From Leptoclinus maculatus (Eukaryota; Chordata; Actinopteri; Perciformes; Stichaeidae): a stretch of 64,000 nt of DNA. Location of the stretch: positions 31,171,948-31,235,947 of the forward strand of contig JAVDOI010000001.1 in NCBI GenBank assembly GCA_032191485.1, in the 5' to 3' direction. The translations under genes and the position numbers were made by a program. The notes under the pieces are model-generated. The model saw only the letters and a list, made by a program, of their open reading frames with translations, did no database searches and was not told the origin of the DNA. Positions 48,848 through 60,400 of the stretch are shown here, piece by piece (position 1 is the stretch's first letter; every line of letters begins with the position of its first letter).

Positions 48848-51800
48848 AGTCTTACTGGCTGCCTTCAGTCTTCACCACTACTCCTTTGGAGAAATTCGTA
48901 ATTTCTTTGTAATCTTTCTTCCAGATGAACTGAGAACCCTCGGTTATTTGGCAGGACTCGAATGACAGAACAATGTCACCTGATTTCTCATCCACAACAC
49001 AGGATACCTCCTGAGAGCCTTGAATACAAAGAGAAAATTACAAAAAGTGGTCTTTTAAAAAATGACGCCCATTTCAGTCTCCAAGAAAGGCACAGAGGGC
49101 CACAGTGTGTAGAATTTATATTTCAGTGGGCATTTATTATAACTGTCGGCTCGACTCCCTACTCCCATACAGACTCCAGCACTCCGGCAAAGAGTGCATC
49201 ACTTCCATCAGAAATTGATGACACAAATTTGATAATCTTTTTGTTGTTTGTGGATAAAAGTTACCTTCCAAAGCTTTGGCAGTCACAGGGTCAGAGGCCA
49301 TAGAGGCCATACCCAGTCCTGCAGCGCTGTCCGCACACACTCGAAACATGTAGCTAGTGCTCGTCTCAAGGCCTGTTACCTATAGGAAACAAACAGACAA
49401 GAAAACAAACTAGTTGGTGAAGGGTGTACAGCTACACAGTTGTTAATCATCAATTTCGGGGAATTTGACAGATACGACAACTGACATTAACGTTCTTGCG
49501 GTGTGTTTTGTTCAAACTGTTGGGAATTCCTGAGGTAACGTATTTGGCTGATGAGATAGTGACAGAAGTAGTACATTCTGAGGTCCAGCAGCTGCTGCAG
49601 CAAATATTTGCAAAACATAATATGATACACTAGCAACAAACCAATTGCTTTTTGGTAAAAAAAACAAAATACTCATAATTTTTATTAGCTCACAATTTAT
49701 CCATCTTGTTTCGCAACCCATGTTTTAGCAGATCGTTAAATATTGTTTGGCATTACACAGTAATCACATTAATATAATGTTGATAAGTTGACTTTCTTGT
49801 CCATGTCACATATGATATAAGTCATAATTGCTACTACTTTTCATTTTAAAACAAGCATTTCCATCTACCTTCTTCGCTGAGCTCAGCCAGTAACTGTTTA
49901 CTTCGTCCACTAGATGTCATTGTCACACAATTTAATATAACTGCATTGCATCGCTGCATTGCACAATACGGCGATTAAAACACTATAGTCTATAATATAT
50001 ATACATATACAGTATATTATAGACTATAATATAAAATGTCATATTGTATATATACACAGTATATTATATTGTCTTTTTACATTTTGTAACCGATGTCTGC
50101 TGAAGAACTAAAATCAACTTAAAAAGTTATTGCATAACTTAAGGGCTGCAACTAACGATTATTTTCATTATCGATAAATCTGTCAACTCATCTCAATTTG
50201 CTAGTCCAAGTCCAAGCTGACCAACGGGCCTAAAAATATAAATTTTACAGTCATAGAAAACAGTAGTTCAGCACACATTCACAATTGAGCTGGAACCAAC
50301 GAATGTTTGTCATTTTTGCTTAAAGACATACTATGGGGGAATTGACGCTTACTGTTTGCATTTTTTTGAAAAATCCTGCGTTTCATACCTTTAAAACAAA
50401 AACCAAAGAAACACAATTTATCAACAATCAAAATTGTTTCATTAATTATCAATTAATCATTCAATAAACGTATTATGTCCGCTCTGCCTAACTTGTATGT
50501 CAGATTGCAACGTATTAAGATACTATATGGCAGGATTTCAGATAAATAATGATGGTAATCTGTCAATCCTCATAAATTTACCATAAACCATATTAAAGAT
50601 GCTCTCACCTTGTGGAAGCGGTGACTAACAACCGTCTCATTGGCAGTGATCCAGTTAGAAGTGCCCGCCTTAGCGTACTCAACATGATAACCTGTGATGG
50701 GTCCAGAACCAGCATAGACGGGCTTTTTCCACTCAACCAGCAATGAATTATCTCTCACTTCACCGAAGGTCAGGTCATAGGCTGGGCCTAAAGGACACAC
50801 CGAATGAGAGGAGACACAAAACCACATTTGTATTGAATTTTGAGGACATTTCAATGAAAACATTCACTCTCTTCCTCCCAGTTCTCAAGGCTGAGCCTGA
50901 TGCTTGGTTTTTTTTTTAACTTTTCAAGTTTGATGTAAAGGTGTAAAGTCAGTCAAAACATGACATTTACTAACCAGGCTCCGGCATAGTCCAGGCCTCA
51001 CAGCTGAAATCGGCTGAAGGTTTGGCAGCTGGTCCGAGACCAGCCAGACTGGCTGCATACACCTGGAACTGATAGACTGCACCCTCTGTCAAGCCCTCCA
51101 CCTGTCAATGAAATGTTACCACGGTTACGAACATGCCAATCATCATTTTCTCAAACAAAACTTTCCAAACTCGATCCAGCGTGAAATCGTGGATAGTCGT
51201 AGTGAATGAGTTCTTGCTTATCTAGTTGTCCAAATTTACCCAGATCATTTTCTTACAATGTGGAAAACCAAACCATAGTTTAATAAAAAGTAAACACATG
51301 TGATTTAAGCTTCGTTGTCATGTCAGAACCAACCAACTGACGCACTTGTATCAGATTTATGCAAAAATTGTTGCTCCCTCTTAAGTTTGTTGTGATGCTT
51401 TAAGGTAAGCCAAAACAACTGCCATTATAGTACCTTATAAAGTCTTTCTGAGACTGATGGGATGTGAACCTCCCTCCACATTGTTGCTCCACTGCGTCTT
51501 TTGTCCACATAATACTCCTTGACGTTTGATCCTCCAGAGTGAAGAGGCTTCTTCCAGTTTAGAACCATTGAATGTCCGTCACAGCTCAGCAATGCAATGT
51601 CGTACGGAGCAGAGGGGTGGGCTGAAAAGGCAGTACTGAATTTTAATACTATTATTTACAAAAATAATACTTCGTAACCATCATCGTGAATAATAATAAT
51701 CAAAAATATGCCAGTACTGACTGAGGGCAGCCTTAACAGTCAGAGGGGAAGACTCCTGGGATTCATCACTAAGACCCAGCTCATTGATAGCCTGGACACG

Positions 51801-54800
51801 GAAAACGTAAGTTTCTCCTGTGGTAAGACCACTAACCACAAACCTGCAGAAACAGAATCACATGCATGAGTATCGCTTTCATGCTTACAACCAACTACTA
51901 TAGAAAGACACGCTTTTGTTTGGTTGAAAACATACTTGGAGTTCTTGTGAGGTTTGTGATTGGCTGAGGTCCAGTCATTGGACCCCTTCACACACTGGTC
52001 GATGTAGTAGCCAATCAGATTGTTGGGTTCCTTGGGAGGAGCCCACTGGATGAGAAGAGAGGTGTTCGTTTCCCTGGTAGCAACCACCTGACCGGGAGCA
52101 GATGGCACACCTGAAGAACACAAAAAATAGCAAATGTTTCAATAAATGTTTCAATAAATGATAAAAATGACAATTGATAATCATAAACACAACAGCAGCT
52201 TAAGTGTGGATTCATTCCATTGCTGTAAAAATCTGTGTGATAATGAAAATAAATGGACAGTACAGACCTAAGAGTTGCTGGGTTTCAATAGGTCCAGTCG
52301 GCTCTGATGGATCACTGGCTCCGTAGATATTGGCAGACAAAATTCTGAACTTATATTCTTTGCCCTCTGTCAGGTCAAAGACCGCATAACGGGGAGATCG
52401 AATAGGAACCTGAGTGTTGACACGCACCCACGCGCCACTGTCTACCATGCACTGTGGGAAGAGAGAGACAGAGAAAACATGCTGGCCGTTACTAGACATC
52501 CACACACATACTGATACGTTGTGCTACATTTCAGCCTGTATTTACTGCAAATCTTCAGTAAAAGTTCAGATTAATCTGGTAAATTCACAACAGTCTGATC
52601 TAGTGTAGTAGATCAGAAAACTGCTATTTCCATTGCACTCTATTTCGTTTTTTGTCATATTTTTGTAAGGAAATAAATGAATAAAAAAATAGAAATAAAG
52701 GAAATTTCTATAAATCATTGTGCAACAACAATAATATTCTTCTAATAATCTTTTTAGCAGTTTCGCTGTTGTGTGTTTGCGTCTGAGTGAGTATGTTTTC
52801 ACTTGTACGTATACCTTAAAAGGGCGCATATACGTGTGAAATAGTGTTATCCTGTTCTTTTAATCCACCTCTAGACTTCCAAGTAGAAAGAGGAGTAGGC
52901 CTATTACAATCAGCATTGGTGACAGTGTGACATGTTTTGTTACCTTTTCTATGTAGTACCACATGGGAGCCTTGCTGGAATATCCAGGTGCTTTCCAGCT
53001 CAGAACAACATAGGTCCTGTCTACTTCTGAGGCATAAATTCCTGATGGAGCACCTGGGGGCTTTCCCTCAGCTACAGAGAAACACACACACACACACACA
53101 AAGATGATAAAGTACACATACACAATAGCACTATGAGGCACCCACTGTTTTCTTCCTACTCTGTAGAGAAATATACTGAAAGGATGTTGTAATAATACAT
53201 ATCCTGTAGATATGTATCAATTTCAGTCAAAACTCACCTTCAACTTCATCATGGTAAGACACAACATCTAGTTTTCCGCCGAGTTTTTTGGCTATAGGAA
53301 AATAAAAAGAATAAAAATTGGTCACCAATCTGCTTTACTGTCATGTTGAAGTTACAGGGGCTTCACTTATTGTTCATTTTGTAAAAAAATATTGTTAAGC
53401 GAGAGATATAGAGCAACATTTATCAAATCAGCACACTGGAAGGCAAATATCAAATTATTTGTCAGTTTTTGATCAACGATTACAGAAGTACCAGTCATTT
53501 TTAAGACTGCATTGACCAAAGGATCACATCAAACATAAACCAACTTTTTACAACAACCCTTACATGTGGCTGTTTGAAGTGAAGCAAACTTCACAGACAC
53601 GCAATAAATTCTGCAGCATCCCAAAATCTGAACTAAAATGTAAACTATTTACATTAGACCATCATTTTAAACCTTTTATAATTCAGGGATGCTGTCATGG
53701 AGCAGCATAGTAATTGCACTTCAACCACATCTCATCGACATACAAACAGCAACTTAACTAGTAATCATCAACAGTCAGTCCATCCAAACATACCAAAACA
53801 GCAGCGACATTTGGCATGTCAGGGACTACAGGACACATTTCTTCAAGTCTTCAAATGGTGTAATATAAAAACCAGGGTTGACGTTTTTCTCTATACTAAT
53901 CCAGTTAAACCCACCATGGAGCCTCTCAAACTCAGTGGGGTCCAGAGCGGCGATGGGATCAGACATGCGAGATGCTTTGCTGATTCCGTGTGAGTTGACG
54001 GCTCTGACTCTGAAGTAGTAGGCGTGTCCCTCAAACAGCCCAGACACTGGGTATTTACAAATCTTTATGGGGTGATCATTACACTGAGTCCAGTTTTCAG
54101 TTCCAACCTCGCATCTACAAAACAAAAATCAGGAAAAAAGGAATCGGATCAGAGCGGAGAATGAAAGGAGAAGTACAGTAGAATATGTCAGTGTAGAGGA
54201 AAAGGGAGGATTCCCTGTACTGTACCGAGTGACAATAACTCCTTCACTTGTGCAGATAGTCAAGCAAACTCTATGTAATGACTTACAGTAATCAGTCTTT
54301 ATGTTGGTCAGGCTATCTATTAATGGTGTTCATGTTAGTAACTCCTACTTGTCCACAAAGTATCCCAGGATTGGTCCCTCCGTGGTGGTATTTGGGGGTT
54401 TCCATGACACAATGACATAGTCCCTATTGGCATCGTGGATCTTGATGTCCATAGGAGCACCAGGTGCATGAGCGACTGGGGGGGGACCATCTTCACAGGA
54501 AGAAACACAGTGGCATTTTAACAATCATATTATAAGTAAGAAATCCATATTTAAGTAAGAATAGTAACAGAGTTCTGTGAAATCTGTTCCATCATGTTTA
54601 CAACGAATCAATAACAATGAAATAAGAACTCAGTATGATTCCCTCTTACCTGAGACAGAGACAAATGCACTGTGTTGTGCAGTGCCTCCTTTAGTGACCA
54701 TGCGTATTGTGTAGAGGCCTTCGTCATCTTTGAAGAGGTTGGGGATAGTCAAAGTCGTGACGCCTCTGCCGGTGTCAATCTTCACCCATTTAGAGTCAAA

Positions 54801-57314
54801 CAGACGCGTGTCTGAAAATGAGACAGGATCATGAATACAGTGTCCCTTCCTGTATAATGCTTAGAAACCATGTTTCTATAAATTATACATGAGGTTTCAC
54901 TGCATCTAGTGATTTTTAATATAAAAGATGAACCTATCAAAATTTGCTTCTATCCCACGTGGTACCTTTTATGTACACATGGCAAATTAAACTACTCGTA
55001 AATTGAGGCAATATTGCTAGAGTCTATTTAACTTCTTTCACTATAATTAATTAGCAATCAAAATAGTGTTCTTAACATATTCCCATTTTCCCTCTGCTCT
55101 GCCTCTGGCTCTGGCTGCATGTCGACTAGATTGGGTCTGGTAATCGGGGTGTCAGGCAGAATATATTACCAGCAATTAAAGTGTAATAACTTCGTCATAA
55201 AATGCTACTTTACAACAATTACCATCTCTATACCACTGTGCCTCAGGCTGCAGGTTGGCCAGGTTGGGGGTCACGGTCATGGTAACAGTCAGCCTGGCAG
55301 ATTCTCCCTCGGTGGCAAACACTGCTCCAAACGTATCCAGAAAAGTAATGAGGATCTTAGTGTAATGGATCTCGGGAAGCATGGCAGCTGAGAGATTGGA
55401 GAAAGGAAGAAAGAGAGTATGAAATAGAGATGGAATAGGGCTGGTGGTAACGGCTTGTTGCTTCACATACTACTTTGAAAAGAGAGACATTTTATAGCCA
55501 AGTAGTGGTACTGATTTTATCATTTCTGAACATGATGATTACCTGTGAAAGGCAACCATGCATATGCACAGGACTCTTCCTCTTGTTTGAACCCTACATG
55601 ATTAAAAAAGAAACATACCAAAAGTACATAATTAGTGAATAATTAGCTGAAAAGTAGAATTGAGCATTTCATATCTACATAAAGAGTGGGTCCTCTTCAC
55701 GTAGTCGGCATCATGTTTCAACAGTACACTCTAGATAGGCCGATTTGCGTTTTCACGTCGGCCAGTAGTTCTCCTACCCGCTTGGCACACAGGAGACACA
55801 AATCGTTCACACTGCACCTTTGTGTAACAACGAGTTTACCATTAAATGTATTGTGTCCCAAAAACAAATGTAAGTTAGTTAAGGAGTAATCTTGAGTTGA
55901 AGTTTAAGAGCTGCCATTGTGCAGTGAAAACATGTGACCTCCAATAACTGGATGTGATTGTCAAGACCCAAACATTTGATATTGCAAGACTTGTTCTGAT
56001 GGGACTGTATGATAAACATCACACTACAACATCAGATACAGGGTAATCAGGACTTACTCTTAACGATGACGGAGGCCTGACTAGAGGCCTGTCCATGGCT
56101 GTTAGAAGCCACAACAGTGTACTGGGCGGTATCTTCAGTTGAGCATCTATGAAAAAAAAACAACACCACAAGTTTCCAGGTCAATAAACCTGTAAGGTTC
56201 TCATAGACTCTTGTGGTACTTTGATTAAAAGATTGCTTAAAAACAGCCTACAAGCGACACTACGCGTCAGGGTTGTATCTTGTATCTTAGTCACCTTATA
56301 TCAAGCCATAGCTGTTTAAATGAGCCTTTAGTAACGTTTACAGTCATCTGTTAAATTGTGGAAAATGCCTAAGTACTGGATGTTCTGTATATCCAAAAGG
56401 ATCTGCTCCAACAGGACTATCTGTAAACCACTGAAGAAACTAATGCATTAAATAAGCAATCATTTCCCACATGAATGCATTATGTTGCCAAGGATAATCA
56501 GCAGCTGAGCAGGCACAGTAGGGATTGAGTAAAGCCCTGTTCGCACATACAGTAGGACCTACAACATTGGCGGGTTAGATACATGTTTAAACGAGACTGG
56601 GCTTTAGATATACTACTTGGAGACAGACAAAGCTGTGACATAAGCCTGTCTTCTTTGAGAATAGATGACAGCGCTTTTCAGTCAGAATTGGTTAAATTTC
56701 CAAGACATTCTCACGAAAATGCTAATTTTACAAGCTGCAAATCCTTGTAGTACATCACTTTCTGCGTCTCTTGTGATTTGCATGCTTCCTCTAAATCGTA
56801 TTTGAATGAGATGTTGCAGCTTTTGTTCCCTCTAGAGCCATATGGCCACAGATGTTTAACAATCTTAGCAAGCCCCAAGCAAATTGCAGAAGCTTCTGAC
56901 CTAGACGAAGTTCTGTTCACAGATGGTGCAAAAACTGAAAACTGCATTTACAGGTTTGTTGGAGAGATGTAGAGAGAAAGTCATGTTTTTGGTTTCACTG
57001 TCATTACATGCCATGCATTCATGACTTTAAGTTCAATCTCTTTCATTCTCTCTTTTATCCTTAAGTCTCTCGCTCTGCCTCCTCTCTCCCTCTCAGCATC
57101 CCTTTCTCTTCCTGATGCTCTCCTCGCCAACTTTTCCACAACCTCATATTACCCTAGTATCAGCTAACATGGAAATGTCAACCCATGCAGAATGCGTAGG
57201 CTGGTGTAGTCCGAAGGAGATGACTCTGATGTCATTGGCAGAGGGGACTACTTTAAGTTGCAAAAGCAGCATTCAGCAAAACCTTCAAATGCACAGAAAT
57301 GTTTGCACTGGTGC

Positions 57315-57403
<89 letters not shown>

Positions 57404-60400
57404 GGGGTGGTTGGGGGAGAGGGGGGCTGTACAGGAATGCCATGGCGTAAGGATCTAGGACTGAGAAGCTGGGGGGTAGGGATTATGCATTTTCTCTGTC
57501 TGTCATGAGCAAGGCTTAAAATTACAATGAGCTGCTGGAAATTTGTAATTCAAAAGAGATGTATCCTCTAAAGTCTTCTAGCCTATATTTTTCCACTTAT
57601 AACACACAGCATTCAGTGTAAATGGTAATCCATCCTGTGAATTTTAGACCATACGGGTGATGGGGTTAAGGAGTATTTATTATCTTTTTAAGGAGTTAGG
57701 GTTGTTGGCTGAACTGTGTGTAAGTAACAGACAGACGGCGCTAAAGGTGACTGGATCCAAGGAGATAGTGATGACTGAAAGAATCCTTGAGGATCACATA
57801 TCACTGAAGTCAGCACTCGCAACAGCTGAGCTTCCTAAGACCGGAGGGAGAGCATTCAGTCAGCTGACTCTGACGTTAATACTTTAGTTTGAATTTGTGC
57901 ACCGACCCTGATGGGACGGACGAGAAGATTTTCTGATGATTCGATATTTAGTCTTGGGATAGGTGACAAGTCGGTCAAAAATTATAGATCCTACAATTTA
58001 CATAATGCAACTCAAATCTTTCATTACACATTTTCTAGCTGATAAACACCCTGATCTTTCAATCTCCATATCTGCAGTTTATAACGCATGTTTTCTCTTG
58101 AATTTATACATTTTGACATTACAAAGCTCTCCCCAGAGCCACAGAAGACGTTTTACAACTGTTTTCACAAAAAAAAAAAGTCTGTTATTTGACTTATTGC
58201 ACCTTTGGATTTCCAGAGTATGGATTCCACCTTTAGCTTGAAGGACCGGTCCACAGGACTCGCACATGATCACACCATCTTTATACCTGAAATAGAGAAA
58301 AAAGACATGTGTAACCATAATAGAAAACATTTTAGCAGCAACTTTAGTAACAGATCTACAATCATATTACTATTATATCTTAAGAAGAAAAGAAAGAGAT
58401 GATAGCTAGGCCATCCTATCCTCATGAAAGTCTTCGGTTGAATAACTCTCAAAGAAAAGAAATTATTAAATGACCTTGTTAAAAGAAAAATGGGTTTCTA
58501 GGCCTTACTCACCATTTTACCACAGGCGTGGGGAAGCCCTCAACAGTACAGAAGAGTTTGATTGGAGTATTTTCAAACACGGTGTGGGATCTGAGTCTGG
58601 CCATGAACTTTGGCCCCCTGATCATCGGCTCCTCACGTACATATTTGCTCACCATCTTTGTCCTTACCTAGACAGGGAAACAAGAATACCAATAAGCAAA
58701 TACATAATATACATCTCTTACTCACACACCCTCCACATTGCTATATTTTCCTATATCTATACTCAATTATATTCTAACAAATAAATATTAATAAACTCCA
58801 GATACAACCATTTTTAAAACAGTTTACTATTGTCTCAATATGAGCTCAGGTACATATAATAACACACAATTTTCATTGAATGTTATATGCAAGTCTGGAC
58901 AGGGAAAGTTCATCAATTCTTACCACTTCCTGGATGCGAGCTTGTGTTTTGTGCTCATATCTTTCCTCCATCGCCTCAGAACTAAAGACAAACAGTAGGT
59001 CAGTTGTGCTGACAATCAATGTTGTCCGTCTTACACAGGCGGAGAATTTGATACATTTTTTAAAATGTCATTTTGAACATGTACCTACTGTCAAAATGTT
59101 CAAGGTGTGACAGTAGCCTGATGTAAGGGCACATCTCTGCCCAAATAATAATAATATTTACAGTAAGTAACACTAGTTTCAAAAAAATAACTGTGTGAGA
59201 AAAATGCCTTGAGCTGTTGAAAGCGTATGGGGCTCGTTGACGGTTCACTTATTCAGGTGCCTTTCAGTTATTTGAGCAAAGATGGTGGCCTCTAGCAAGC
59301 TCTGCAGACCAGCTCACTTTTCTCTGTAGAGCAGAGCACCTCCATTTGAAGTTATTAGTAAAATCAAACAGTACTGATCCACCAATCCCACCTTCTTATT
59401 GGAACATGGGCTGTTGTGTCTGTGGTTGCCATATTAGGATTACAAATATTTTTTTGGGGGGGGTTGGGAGTGAAGCCCAAAGCTTTTAATCCCTGCGATG
59501 TATAAGACATAAGGGTATAAACCTGATTCATGCAAAGAATACAGGACACCTTGAACTTTCCATAGTAGAGACAGAGAGGTAAAGCCTCCTTGACTGAGCC
59601 TGACTTTACACAGCAGCCTATCAACACTTATGACTCCTCTGTGAGGGGGGAAGAGACACCAACGTAACAAAAATGTCATAGGAAGGCTCTCGTGGCTGGC
59701 ATCAGAGAGCCTTGAGCACCCAAAATACAAGCTTTTTTTTTAAAGAGGGTGCATTACAGGATTACTGTTCAACATCTGTGTTCAAGACATGGCAGTCTGA
59801 GCTTCAGAGAGTCGTTAGCTTTAAATGTGGTTATTATTGTCTGCCTGCGCACCATTGGGTACAGAAAATATGATCAGGCCTCGAGAATCTCAAATAAATA
59901 AACTGACATATTGTCGTCATTTGTAAGCCGAGCCTCCTGGACAACAACAATAACTGTTGTAGAGTCATTTCTGTCTAGAACCATTGTGGCTGACACAGCT
60001 GCTTAAGAGATGGACAATGATTTATCACGACATCCTCCCTGTTTTCTGCTGCTATACACAGTGTCTTTGCGCATAGCCAAATCTTATATTCAGCAGACTA
60101 TGCCACTGAAGGTCCAACCCACGAGAGGCTGCCCCAGAGCTGGCAACAGGCCTGTTGCCTGACAGCAGGAGATTGTCAGCAGGGGAGAAAAACAGCCAGC
60201 AGTGGGAAGCTCTGAGTCTTTCATCACTGCGTCCACAAAGCCTTCAGGCCTGATGTCATTCCACCACTGCCGCCACGAAATGGAGGGGAGCACCCTCCAG
60301 TCCAGAGAATCAGGGGGGGTCCTGACAGCTGGCAGCAACAGACAGAGCAGTTGGTTTGGGTACCACTGTGATGAGACCGAGGCTGGAGGGGCCATGTTGC

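Noticed and set aside
49002..49010. Alternative acceptor ctctcag (exon starting at 49010) for the first Ig3 exon
   Set aside because: It puts the junction out of phase and leads to an early stop. The acceptor at 49018 keeps the frame and gives the family-like ALEGSQEVS.
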